Below are positions 1-11,119 of a DNA stretch of 64,000 nt, one piece after another. Every line of letters starts with the position of its first letter. The stretch's first letter is position 1. Where the stretch lies: assembly GCA_012656075.1 (NCBI GenBank), contig JAAKBF010000039.1, positions 62,001 through 126,000 of the forward strand, in the 5' to 3' direction. The translations under genes were made by a program, and so were the position numbers. The stretch comes from Phytophthora hibernalis. Lineage: Eukaryota > Oomycota > Peronosporomycetes > Peronosporales > Peronosporaceae. The notes beneath the pieces were generated by a model. The model was not told the origin of the DNA. It made no database searches and saw only the letters and a program-made list of their open reading frames with translations.

Positions 1-1132
1 AGCAGGTTGATTCGCGCGTTGGGGTGGGCCACCATCCTCGACACAGGTGACCGCTGCTCCACATCATCTGCAATACTGCGGAAAGGCATGGACTCATCAC
101 TGCTGCCGTCATCCGACGGAGTCCAATCCATGGACTTGAAGGGCCGTATGCGATCCGAGGCCGAGCGAGCGTATCGCTGCATGATCTCGGGGAGACTGCG
201 TACTCGTCGTACATGTCGTCGTAGTACGACGCCATCGTGGACGTCGAGGACGCTGACAGGTCCACAGTTGTCGGAGAGACCGAGCGCTCTATCTGCTTGT
301 ATGGCGACGCGGCTCGCATTGCGCGCGGGGTCTTCAGTTGCGGGGACACGGAGCGGCGCATGTGGTTGTACTGGTAGGTCTTGAGTGGGTTCACCATAAC
401 GGCCTCCTCGCTCACTTCCACCTCCACCGCCACTGTAGTGGGGTTGTGGGACGGTAGAATACCACAGCGTCCTTGGCCTTCTTGCTGTTCTGCAGGGACG
501 AGATCCACTCGCCCATGGACTCTCTCTTGGCCTTCTGCTGGCGTTCAATGGACGGGAAGAGGCACGAGACGCTTTCGTGTCCTAGAGGGTCCTCCTGCGA
601 GAGTTTCCTGCGCTTGGGGACTCCTTCAGCCGCCTTGCTCTCCCCAGCGCGCCTTCTCCTTGAGCTTCCTGGCCGTCTTGTTCTCGTTGCTGGACGGCTG
701 TTGCGTCTTGTTGGCCGTCTTCTGCTGCTTGCGGAGCCTCGCGATCTGTCGGCCGCGCGTCTCCAGCGCGTCCACGAGTTCTCCGTCTTTGAGCACGTTC
801 CGGTCCTTCTTGCAGGCGCCACTGAGGGCGGCCACAAGACGCAGCAACTCGTTACGCTTGGCGTCCATCCTATCGCTTAGTGCCACGACCTTCTCAACCG
901 CCAGGAAGGCAGACGCAACAATTGTGCACTGCCCCTCTCCACCTCTTTGACGTTTCGGACGTGAGGGAGAGACAAAGTGCACCCAATCGTCTCGCAGTCG
1001 CAGTCCAGACTCTCGCTAACGCCTCAGGCCTGTCCTGCTGCCCCCACTCGCTGTCTCCGCTTCTCCCCGTGGCACTCACTCCGATGAGCGTCTGCTCGGA
1101 GGAAGAAGGGTACTGACTGACCCACCTGCCAT
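1..1132 (-). CDS. Unknown coiled-coil/low-complexity protein, partial at the left edge, with frame breaks
   Basis: I do not recognise this protein. Exon 1 appears to start at the ATG at 1132 and end at 1080 at a GTGAGT donor. Exon 2 resumes at 944 after a TCAAAG acceptor, in phase, and codes for an Ala/Leu/Lys/Glu-rich helical stretch with the look of a coiled coil, followed by Lys/Arg/Ser-rich sequence. The reading frame moves three times (about 655, 425 and 215), yet each new frame continues with sensible protein (for example a SVSP-rich segment and an acidic DDGSSDES segment), so it looks like one gene with base losses rather than a decayed one. It runs off the window at position 1, so the C-terminus is missing. 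No catalytic motif is visible. Exon 1 is inferred from splice signals only. Confidence 0.45.
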
Positions 1133-1675
1133 CAATCCAGAGCTCGGCGCTGAACAGCGGCTGGAGGCGTATTGTAGGATGGGAAAACCTGGAGGAAGCG
1201 TGAAACTAGGACACGAGTCCTAATTGGCGCTCTCGATTCGGACGCAACTGCAATTTTTCGGAAATATGTGACAACGCGACGCTTCGCGCGCAGCTTTTCC
1301 CGCCATGCAGTCGAGAATGACCTTGCCACAAGATCGCAATACGAGTTCCGCGGGCTTATTTGACGGGGAACTCGCTGTGCGTGTGCATATACTTTAGAAC
1401 AGCAGACCGTTGAGTGGCGCCACCAAGGCATTTACACTTTCCACCATCTTGGGATAGGATGGCTGCCCTAGGAATCCTGTAGAGATGATGGCTCCGGGAG
1501 TTGCGCGCTTCGACTGCAAGCGAGTGTATTGATACTGTGTGCAATTGAAGCTTTACAGACACTACATCTAAATAATAATTCACGGCGCTCGACGTTACTC
1601 GGACCCCAGCGTGTTGTTTCTCGGCGTTTCGTCTTGTTCGTACCAATGGCGTGGTTCATGTCTTGCCTACCTAAC
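1133..1675. other. Intergenic, no gene seen
   Basis: This lies between the kinase stop and the start of the unknown coiled-coil gene and would hold that gene's promoter. Open stretches occur on both strands but show no protein-like composition. Confidence 0.5.
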
Positions 1676-3107
1676 CTATTGGTGCGCGACGTACTGCTCG
1701 AAGGCGCGCACCAGCTCCGAGAAGGACGGACGCAGACTGGGTTCGCGCATCCAGCACGACCGGATGAGTCGCGCGAAGAAGCGCGGGCACGAGCGAGGAA
1801 TCGGTGGACGCAGGTCGTGGTTCAAAACGCCCAGCGCCACTTGGATCTGCGTCATGCCGTCGTACGGACACTGGCCCGTGAAGATCTCCCATACGACGAT
1901 GCCGAACGAGAAGACGTCCGCCTTCTCCGTGTATTTGCGGTTGCCTAGCACCTCCGGCCTGAAGACACGACCAAAAAGCAAACAAGACATGTGAGCGTCG
2001 CTTCAAGATCCAAATAGTCGCAAAGCCACGTACGCCATCCACTGCACCGTGCCGCAGTTGCCCGTCATGGTCTGGATCTGCGCCTTGACGCGCGAGAGGC
2101 CAAAGTCCGAGATCTTGATCGAGTAGTCGCGCTCCACGAGCAGGTTGGGGCTCTTCATGTCCCGGTGCAGGATGGGCAGCTCAAAGTGGTGCAGGTAGCT
2201 CATGCCGCGCGCCGTGTCCAGCACGAACCGCGCGCGCATCTCATCCGAGAGCTGTCGTCGTCGGGTGCGCAGTACAGCCCAGAGGGAGCCTTGCTCCACG
2301 AGTTCGATCACCAGTGCGCGGTTCTCGGGAACCAGACACGCCCCAGCAGCATGCAGATGTTCGGGTGGTGCAGGAAGCTCATGATCTTGACCTCCGTTTC
2401 GAACTCACGCACCACGTCGGCGCTCAGGTTCTGGCGGATGAGCATCTTGACGGCCACGTCGCGACCTTTCCACGACGCCTTGAACACTTTGCCGAACGCG
2501 CCTTCCCCAATCACTTTGCCGACCACCACGTCGGCCATGTCGACGTTCTGATGAGGTTTGAGGAACTGGTCGTCTTTGCTCTCGGAGCAGTCGCTGGCGG
2601 TTGACTCGGACTCTGGCTCCTCTTGTGTCATGACCACGTTCGTCTGGCGTCGACGCGCGTTCGTGTCCTGGTTGAACCAGTCCGACAGGTAGAGCGGGAT
2701 GCCCGCCTGACGTGCGCCCTCCAGCCTCATCGAGTTGTTGCTGCCTTCGTCGGCCACGCAGGACATGGGCGTGTCACTGTCGACACCCGTGGGGCTCCTC
2801 TCCACGTCCCGGGGACTGTTGTAGTAGCCGCCGCCCTCCTGACCCAAGTGGCGGGCCAACGCCACCATGGCGGCGTCTGCTTCGGCCTGGCGCTGCTTCT
2901 GCTTGAGATTCTTCTTGCCGGGGCGGCGCTGCATGAGCGGCGTGTCGATGTCGGCCGCCAGCTCCGCCGGTCGCACTTGCGTGGGGAGTGCGCCTTGCCG
3001 TGCACGTAGTCGAGCTCGAGCTTATGCGTGCGGATGGGCGACCCGCACAGGTGGAAGAAGCTGCGGCGGTCTCCGAGACTGCCGCGTCGTCTGGACGCGG
3101 AGGCCAT
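1676..3107 (-). CDS. TKL-type serine/threonine protein kinase
   Basis: This is a soluble protein kinase of the tyrosine-kinase-like class common in oomycetes. The start is the ATG at 3107. A Ser/Arg/Asp-rich N-terminal region of about 190 residues, without membrane segment, precedes the kinase domain. In order: glycine loop GEGAFGKVF (about 2,500), VAVKML with the ATP-anchoring Lys, the catalytic loop HRDMKSPN (about 2,150), DFGLS, an activation segment ending in APE, and the C-lobe DVFSFGIVVWE and RPSFSELV. A 75-nt intron (1959-2033, GTACGT donor, CTTCAG acceptor) splits the APE codon region. Two single-base frame breaks are visible, near 2,980 and at the CC run at 2332. The kinase motifs continue perfectly after each, so the gene is probably functional and the breaks technical. 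The substrate cannot be told. Confidence 0.85.
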
Positions 3108-5133
3108 GGGGACGAGGGGCTAAACTTGCTGTGGTGGCTACGAAGCAGGAAGTGAAGTGAGCAGCGTGGTCGGGAGGCCTCAGATTTTGGTCGTGAAACG
3201 GTGCACCGTTCCACGTTTTCCACTAAGTTGCCGTCCGTTATCAACATCTGATTGATACCACAGACTAGACTGGGAATTGTATGCCCCAGCTTGAAGCGCC
3301 GCTGAGAAAAATCGCCGGCTTCTCAACTATTGCGGAGCGGAATGAGTCGCACCTAAATGGGCTCACCCCATTTAACCCGCCCTTAAAGATTGTACTAAAC
3401 CTTCGGTAAGTATCCACGGCGAAGCTCTAAGTTGCGCTCAGAACAACTTCAACAACTGCAACGAGGTTCGGATATCAACCTTCGCATTGTTTCCATATAT
3501 CCATATGGCCCATATTATGGGCCCTCGCCGCAGCTGGACCAGAACAATATGGGGAGCTGGAGATGGGGAGCAGCTACATGTACCAACGAGTGCAGCAAGC
3601 ACAGATCGCGCGCGTCGTCACTTTGGTCTCGAGTCTTCACGTCGTCACTTGATTTCATGAGACCCGCTTGATAGTTGGTTCACTCGTCCGGATGCGTCCA
3701 TCGCTCGTCTCCACTCGAGACAAAATTCGCGCTCGACTTGAGGCTAGCGCTCGAGTAACCAGCTGGCCAGCGAAGGCTCCATTTAGGCGCCCCACCACAA
3801 CGCCCATCCGGATCCGAACTCGTATATCTGTTGCTTCTCGGCGTAGATGTGGGTGCCTCGGGCAGAGATCGCTGCATTGACTGGTGTCCATCCTTGTCGA
3901 CAGGATGCAAGTGCTTCAACCCGCTGATATTAGAAAGCAGTGCGCTGCCCCTTTCTGCTTCGGCCGCGTTCGAGTGCATTTGCATCGCACACTATGGCTG
4001 GCCCTTGCTTCCTAGGCGTTCGAGACTGGTCTGCGCGGCTGCAATTATCCATATCGTCTTCCTCTTTCGATCATCAAATGTCCAGCAGGCAGACGAACCG
4101 CAATGCCTCTGTAGCAGAACACCACGCGCGACTTGCAACTATCCGATGTGCCACCCAATATTTGAATTGTGAAATAAATAGTGGAGACCAGCTATCATGC
4201 CTGATTGAAATGACAAGCACAACAGTGAATATTATTTATACGAACTTGTCATGCCCATGCTTTGGTGCGGCTAGCAACGACGCACACAAACGCTTTGCTG
4301 AGGCCGGGCTTGCTGCGCGTAGGCTGAATCGGCTCCGGACTAAGTTGTCGGACAAAGGTTTCTTCAACTTCAACTAGATACATTTTCATATATCGCTCTC
4401 GAAGCAGCATACAGGTATGGCATACACTACTTGTTGTGCGTCATTGCCATCGCTTTCACTTCACCCCAAATGGGACAGTACAAACAGGCACTTGATTTTC
4501 ATGCCAGGTTGTGACCCGCAAAGTGTGTGGCTTTGCTGTTGTTGGAAGTGAAGACGACTCCATGCTCGACGAAGATGACTTCGTAATCAAACAACATTCA
4601 CGGTGGTGGCTCTCTCTCGCCTCGTCTACATATTAAGTCGGCTAGAAAAATTCATGTTCGACTTGCAGCAGTGGCTTCAAAATGTTAGTGCAGCCAATCG
4701 ATCGTTCTTCACTCGTGTTACACGAGTCTTGTAGGGTTCGATCGAGCAGATGTGGGGATGAGCCGTGTCCATCCTGGTGAAGCAGCGCGTGCTTCAATTT
4801 GGGGGCGATACATAATAGGCTCGCCGTAATGCGGCGGTAGGTCCTTCTCATAGCCGATGAATGTCTTCATTGGCGTTCCGGCACCGTATGTAGTAAAGGT
4901 TCACGGGGTCTTTCCGTCTAACTATAGAGAATCCGCATCTTCCCACACTTCGCCTGCAAGACAGGTTGCCCGTTGACGTGCGACACCCTTGCATTCATGT
5001 CCGACACCATCACTCTCAATGAGATGACCTTACAAAAGTCGCCAATGTTTTTTTCTTCGAATGTAGTGAAATGTATGTATTATTAATAATACCGCATCGT
5101 TGAAGTCATAATTCCCGCTTATAAAGGCCATTA
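3108..5133. other. Gene-poor stretch, nothing firm
   Basis: About 2 kb without a supportable gene. Short open frames exist but have Arg/Ser/Cys-rich composition typical of non-coding GC-rich DNA. The segment 4270-4377 could encode a peptide weakly reminiscent of a hAT transposase tail (RLNRLRTKLS), too weak to call. Confidence 0.4.
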
Positions 5134-5139
5134 AATCGC

Positions 5140-5178
5140 TGATTGGATGGTTAGACATTTTCTAACCATCCAATCAGA
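5140..5178. repeat. Perfect 17-bp inverted repeat (hairpin), extendable to about 27 bp
   Basis: CTGATTGGATGGTTAGA at 5140-5156 is followed by a 5-base loop and its exact reverse complement at 5162-5178. Outside this, TTAAATCGC on the left matches the complement of GCGATTAAA on the right with a two-base offset. Such a long palindrome in AT-rich DNA suggests a foldback or MITE-type element, or a transposon end joined to itself. It lies about 175 bp before a pogo-like transposase remnant and might belong to it. Confidence 0.75.
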
Positions 5179-5352
5179 GCGATTAAATTTCAGTGTCGCA
5201 TCAATGATCTCACAAAGCACGTTGTATTTTACGCTCAAATCGACACTTTCACGGACATCCATCTATTTAGTTTACGGTGAAACGATATCATAGTTCACAC
5301 CGCAAAACCTACCTTTTGGTTCACAGCACTATCAAATCCAACCAAAACGAGG

Positions 5353-6853
5353 ATGGCCAAGACCGGAAGAAAGCACACATCTGGCAAACGGGCGAAGCCA
5401 AAGCTCTATAAGCACACGGCAGTTTCCTACCAGCGCAAGCTTGAAATTCTCGTCTATCTAGACAAGGTTTCCATGGAGGATACTGTCGTGCACTTCTATC
5501 CTGAGCTAAATCGCGATCAGCAACAAAAAGCGGCAATGCTATGCTTAGATGACATTTCCCGTGACTGTCGAGGCTAAATGCTCAAGCGGATCTCGCCTTC
5601 ACTGCCGCGCTCGAAGGCGTGCCATGGGAGCCACGCTTCCCCTGCTGTAGAGGAGCAGCTAGTTGAATCGTCAACTGCCTACGTGCTAATGGTGTGCTCG
5701 TAACAGCGCTCATGCTCAAACTATTTGCCATCAAAGTGTACCGTGGCTACCAGCTTCCGCACGGTGCGTGTACGGCTGCGTAGAGTTGGCGTAAACACTT
5801 CCTGCGCCACCACAAGCTCGCTATACGTTGTCGGACACGTGCTGGCCAGACCATCCCGGCCGACGCAGCATCTGCGGCTCAAACGTTCAGCCCAACCGTG
5901 CAGGACAAGACGAAAGAGCTCAAGGTGACTAAGGTGTTCAACGCAGACCAACCAGGTAATATTAGTATTTCTGTCCCAACATGAGGCTAAGGTTACTAAC
6001 GAGTGCATTGAGGCGCCAGCTAGAAATACACACCGACTCAAACTGTTGCTAGTTTTGGCGCCAAGACAGTGTGAGTCCGCTGCGCCGAAAAACAAAGGAT
6101 CGGGTGACGGTCATGCTACTCGGATACAGTGACGGCAACGAACTCGACCCCTTCCTCTTCTTCAATACGAAGTCATCCAAGGGGAAAACACAGCCCGGGA
6201 GAACGCTGCGGTGCGCCATGGCTTCAGACGCCAAAAATGGCTCGAGCTTGAGCCACTACAACGTGATGTGGAGATCTAAGGTAACGCCACCGGTTGGTGA
6301 AACAGTGATCTGTTTATTGCGTTTCTGAGCTAGAATACCTGACATACACGAGTTCGTCTTACTCATTTGGGACATTTTCAGGACACTGGCGGAAGGACAT
6401 GCTGATCTTTGCGAGATCAATCAACGTCGAGCTTCTGAGGGTTCCTCCAGGGTACACGTACATGTGCCAACCCGCTGACGTCGCGTGGAATCAGCCCTTC
6501 AAGTCGCGCATTCGCCACGATTGAGTGGAGTTTCTGGCGGCTCAATTTTGCGCTGCGGGCGCTGCGATAGCATTTAATATGGCAGCACCGACGCGGACCA
6601 ACCTGGTGACGTGGATTAAGGAAGCCTGGACGGGCCTCTCAGTACAGACGATCAAGGCAGGGTTTCGGAAGGCTAGGCTTTACCTTAGCACGTAAGTGAG
6701 TCGAGCAGTGATGGAACCTCGCGTGCTAGCCCAGAACCGGACTGGGGTTCGCTAATCATGGAGCTGCGCGCGTACGAGATTGCCACCGATCCTATTGATG
6801 CTACAAATTACATTGAGGAAGCGTGCGACCTCTACGAGGAAGCTGTGGTCTAA
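5353..6853 (+). pseudogene. Decayed pogo/Tigger-like DDE transposase
   Basis: The N-terminal piece (ATG at 5353) carries a CENP-B/pogo-type helix-turn-helix region (AVSYQRKLEILVYLDK). Further on, in shifting frames, come FNADQ near 5,938 (first catalytic Asp region, normally NxDE/Q), DRVTVMLLGYSDGNE near 6,096, and VPPGYTYMCQPADVAWNQ near 6,440-6,490, the classic end of the DDE_1 core. A WIKEAW...GFRKARLYLS tail follows and the reading ends at 6853 (EEAVV, stop). Several stops and frame shifts interrupt it, and the second catalytic Asp region is not clearly preserved. These proteins cut and paste DNA with a TA target site; this copy is almost surely inactive. No terminal repeats were recognised apart from the hairpin at 5140. 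Confidence 0.7.
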
Positions 6854-7032
6854 AGATAGAATGTTGATAAGACAAACCAATATGACGTTTACTTTGCATT
6901 TATTACGCTGTTAACACCCCACTACTGCTATTACTGTTGCGTGCCTTACTGCTACATCAAACGCAGTAGTAGTGCAGCATCGCCATGCTCCTCCACAATG
7001 CCGAACTGCCACTGCGAACACCGAACTGACGC

Positions 7033-7195
7033 CACGACCACCGAGTTTCCACCACGACCATCGAGCTTCCATCACGACCACCGAGCTGCGCCTCGCCGAC
7101 TTGGTGCGCCCCTTCGACTTGGTGCGCACCTTCATCTTGGTGCGCCTCTTCGACTTGGTGCGCATCTTCATCTTGGTGCGCCTCTTCGACTTGCA
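7033..7195. repeat. Minisatellite: 3 x 20 bp followed by about 5.6 x 18 bp units
   Basis: Three 20-bp units of the type CACGACCACCGAGTTTCCAC occupy 7033-7092. They pass into 18-bp units at 7095-7195 alternating between TTCGACTTGGTGCGCCTC and TTCATCTTGGTGCGCCTC. The 18-bp period keeps frames open on both strands, which explains the basic KSKRRTK-type and hydrophobic LVRLFD-type translations. I do not consider either a gene. Confidence 0.8.
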
Positions 7196-8630
7196 CCTGA
7201 ACATATACCACCGAGAGGAGTCGTACCTCCTCTCTTGAACAGGGCCCAGAAATATATCCTGTGATTTTAACCAGATGGCTACATTTTTCAGCAGCCCATA
7301 TGCAAATGCACCTCCCTATGCAAGCAACTGCAACCCACAAACACAGTGTATATTAGGTAGGAGCTATGATTTCAACGATGCGATATGTGAGGGCTAAGGG
7401 AAGACAATCTTAATGAGTATATTCAATGTCGAGGGCTTGCCACTGGCAAGCTGCAAGTGCTTCTTTTTAAACGGCTTGCCCGTAGCAGACGGCAGGGTCA
7501 TGGCGGGCGGCCCTACCAAGTAAGCGCGCTACCACTCCGTTCCAGATCACTTGTCCACTTTCCTAAATCTGGCTCGGGATTTGTCAATATTAATCCTGTG
7601 CCAACATGGTTGGTCGCAAAACAATAGTGAGAATCGAATCAGCCGGTTCGAACAACGTGCGTATTTCCACGCGCTTATCACGGTAATAAAGTATGACCCC
7701 AGAAAAGAACAGAAAATAATCCGAACGCACGTACTTTATTTATGCGAAAGTGGTCTTTCTACGAAAAAGTGGCCATCTATTGTGATTTGACGAGACTTTT
7801 TATGGCATGTCATACTGAAACCAAGTATAAAAATAGGACAAGTGATCTGGAACAAGCCAACTGTTGATGTGGGCAAGTTATCTGGAACGGAGCAGTATCA
7901 CTTTGAAAATTGGTATGCATGTATGAATGCATGGCTGACGAAGTATGAAGTACCAGGTAGAAGTAGAACAGGAGTGGGACAAGTGCATAGCATTTTTTAT
8001 ATTCACATCTTGCCATACTGTTAATTCAAAAACATCTATAACCTTCCCGAATATGTTGTCTTTCAAAATACCGCCGAAAACGGGCCATTTTGACGGGTTG
8101 TTACGGGCAAACTGTAAGTAAATTCAGAGTATATCAGTGATCCGATTTTCCGCTCAAAAGCATGCTTGTCAAAAATCACAAAAATCAATAACAGCGCCAG
8201 CTCCCCAGCTCATCTCCAAATCTAATACTTCCCTCAAGAACTGACAGAATTACACGTCAATTTTTGCTTTTGGTCGGATTCCTCTCATTATCCTCTCATT
8301 ATGACAGGAGCCAAACTCCCTCCAATCCCTAATATTTAGCGAGAACTAATATAGTAAAAGAATTGCATGTTGCCTGTGGAGTGCTAGTTCAACATTCATG
8401 CAACATATTTGCAAATTTCCTTTCAATTATAACAATAGAAACCAGCACTCCATCTATTTCCACATCCAGCTCGTACCGTCAACCACGGTGTCACCGCAAC
8501 AGGTGTAAAAGTCGTCGTCTATTTAAATTTTGTTTAGTTCTTACCGGTAAAAAGTCAACTAGCCTCCATGTCCACCAGCTCAAATATCTCGCGCGCAAAT
8601 GACCTTCATCATTCTACTTTTCGCGCGCAG
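7196..8630. other. AT-rich gene-poor stretch, nothing seen
   Basis: About 1.4 kb of AT-rich DNA between the minisatellite and the second pogo-like remnant. Only short open frames without recognisable protein features are present. Confidence 0.5.
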
Positions 8631-10199
8631 TATGCCCAGGAGCCCAAAAACGAAAACAATAGAAGCTGCGTGTACGTATAAGTCAAATTTCCTTTAAAAA
8701 GTTCTAGCCAACTTTCCCGTTTCTATAGACTCTCAAGTTGCTCGAGTCAACGAGTGATACCGTGGTGGCGGTTGCCGCCTCTGTTGGGGTCGACCGATCG
8801 ACACTTCATCGCTGGATGAAGGACGCGGTTCTCACCGCCGCATCGCGCCCCAACCAGTGTTTCGTCGGCCCACCCCGCGCGCGCACGTATACGTTTAGCA
8901 ACCCGAGCTCGAGCAGAGGTACGCAGTCCTTTCCCTAAACTGTATGTTTTTCAAATGTTTTTCTAACTGTATTTTGTCGCTTGCTGTATACAGGCTCCTC
9001 GATTGGCTTGCCAACATGCGCAAAAATAGATATCTTTGTGTGTCTACCAACTGCCTGTTCCTCATGCACTCCATGCCCTGTTCGCGTCCCGCTCAAGGGC
9101 GGCCTGCCTGATGTTCATCCGCCGTTTCCGGAAGCGCAACCGTCTAACGGTGCGGCGGATCACTCACAAGGGCCGTAAGAAACGGTCTACTATGGAGGTA
9201 CGATACTGCTTTGGACAATTACTGTTCATTCCTGTATCACTCATAAAATGTATGAACATGTATGCTTGTAGGCTGTTGCGAACGTGTTCTCGCACTCTAT
9301 ACAGCACACGGTAGAGGAGGTCGGCATTCTCGGCTATCTGGACGGGCATGAGAAGTATTCATCCGTCTACAACATGGACCAAACTGCCGTCTATATCGGC
9401 ATGAATACTACGGTCGACTTTGTGGGGGCTCCAACGGTTGATGTTGTGCAAGGTAATGATGTCTATTTCAGTATGTTATGAACTTTCCTGACGATTTGAC
9501 TTTATCTATAGGAGGCTCGGTCAATGGCGTCCGCGTGTCGGCATTCCAGGCAGCGTCGGCCACGGGCCACAAGCTGCCTGTGGTCCAGTCTCCCAACATG
9601 TGATCAACCCGGTTTTGGCGCTGGAACCGTCGAGCATACCGTGCAAAACAGCATACTGTGACGCTACAGTTATGCTTGACTGGATTGAAAGGGTACGTCT
9701 TTTGGTAATATGCTTGTATTTTTACTGATTGTGACTCTGTTTCACTATAGGTCTGGAAAATGTCAGTTGACGGATGCAAGCTGTTAATTCTCGACAGTTT
9801 GAAGACTCACAAGATGGCTTCGGTCCGCGACACGTTGCAAGAATGCTGCACGCTAGTCGAGCTCGTTCCTCCGGGGGACAAGAATATGCCAACCCATGGA
9901 TGTATCCGTGATGAAGGCCTTCGAGAACCTCGTCACGTACGTATTTGGATTTTCTAGTAACTGGTTTGGTCATTTTTAGCTTTATGCGACGTTTTGAAGG
10001 AATGCGTATTGTCAATATTATATTGAACACCTTGATGTCCCGGATTGTGTCTGAGGCCTGGGACGCCATTCCAGCCAAGGTCATCGCCAACGGCTTTGTC
10101 AAGGCCCTTTTGATCCCTACCGGGCCGCGCGACAGCAGCGACCGCTTTCGAATTCCTGATGTGTCGGCTAGTGATGCGCCACTTGTATGCGATGAATAA
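8631..10199 (+). pseudogene. Decayed, intron-containing pogo-like DDE transposase
   Basis: A second, distinct DDE_1 transposase. It starts at ATG 8631 (MPRSPKTKTIEAACT), then an intron (GTACGTATAAG to CTATAG), then an HTH region (VVAVAASVGVDRSTLHRW), another apparent intron after 8,918, and RFRKRNRLTVRRITHKGRK. After an intron at about 9,197-9,271 come NMDQTAVY (first Asp) and, after another at 9,453-9,511, GVRVSAFQAASATGHKLP. LLILDSLKTH holds the second Asp near 9,785. QPMDVSVMKAFENLV follows near 9,890 and the tail AWDAIPAKVIANGFVKAL to 10199. Frame breaks at about 9,107, 9,600 and 9,880 interrupt it. The domain order is complete, so this is a younger copy than the one at 5.35 kb. Intron borders are my inference from GT-AG signals and frame continuity. 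Confidence 0.75.
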
Positions 10200-11119
10200 T
10201 TTTTGTTTTCTTTTTTGACAATGACATATACCGTATTATGTGATACGGAGGGGTGTCACTCTTATGAAAACATCACTTACAGCCCTTTTTCTGACGTTTT
10301 TACGTGGTGTTGCACTATATCCGTGCGTTGCGGTGAACCCGTGGTTTACGGTACCTAGTGTACTATAATACCCACCACTTGCAACCATAATCTGACATGC
10401 TCAAGACTACCTAACTGTGACTAAAGCAAAGTAGGAAGATACATGTACTCGACTAACATCCCCTCCGCAGATATGTATCAACCTGAGTGAGTACCTTCCA
10501 CGATGAAACCAAAATACGATTCACCGCTCCTCATGATCGTCTCTCCACCACAATCTTAAAAATCACTCTTCTACGTTTTAAAACATTTGAGATGGAAGTT
10601 ACGCCTCCAGGGGCACGTGTTTAATCAAAGCAGTTCACTTCACCATTTAATTTAAATTTCAGAGATCGCTCGGGCGCTAGAGCACGGTCTTGTTAGTGTG
10701 TATTGTACATCTATTTTAGTAGATTTCATTCAGAGTGCAGTGGAGCTACAATATATGATCACGTCCTATATGGCCACGTCCTCGTTGCATCTCCTACGCC
10801 TGCTTCGCAGCCGCAGCATCTTCTAGTGCCACATAACGCGTAGATGATAATGAGTATTGGCATACAGCATCCACCTTTTAGGCAGACGCCGCCTGTATAT
10901 TCGACAAAGCACCCAAACACATTAGTTGCAACACCCGCGCACACAATGCGTGTGACCGCTTCGGTGCATCATCTGAGTAGCGTGGCCCTGACCACTCACT
11001 GACAGGTTGATCGTGTTGTCGCTTGTACGTACCAGACCCGAACACGTTGGCGTTGAACAAAGCTGAAAAGCACCAACGAGCTGGAATGTCAACTGCAATA
11101 AAACTGCGACGGGTTTGAA
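10200..11119. other. Gene-poor stretch, nothing seen
   Basis: About 0.9 kb of AT-rich intergenic sequence between two transposon remnants. No gene, RNA or clear repeat was recognised. Confidence 0.5.

Noticed and set aside
412..880. Plus-strand frames opposite the left-edge gene
   Set aside because: Shadows of the GC-rich minus-strand coding sequence.
1132..1431. 99-codon open frame on the minus strand
   Set aside because: Basic, low-quality composition; it overlaps the expected promoter and leader of the unknown gene starting at 1132.
3940..4377. Open frame of 145 codons ending RLNRLRTKLSDKGFFNFN
   Set aside because: Only the last 25 residues vaguely resemble a hAT tail; the rest has non-coding composition and no other hAT block lies upstream.
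6911..7340. Overlapping open frames on both strands with Lys/Arg or Leu/Val repeats
   Set aside because: They follow directly from an 18-bp minisatellite that keeps all frames open.
7551..7790. 79-codon plus-strand frame
   Set aside because: No domain, AT-rich intergenic setting, no promoter-like element.
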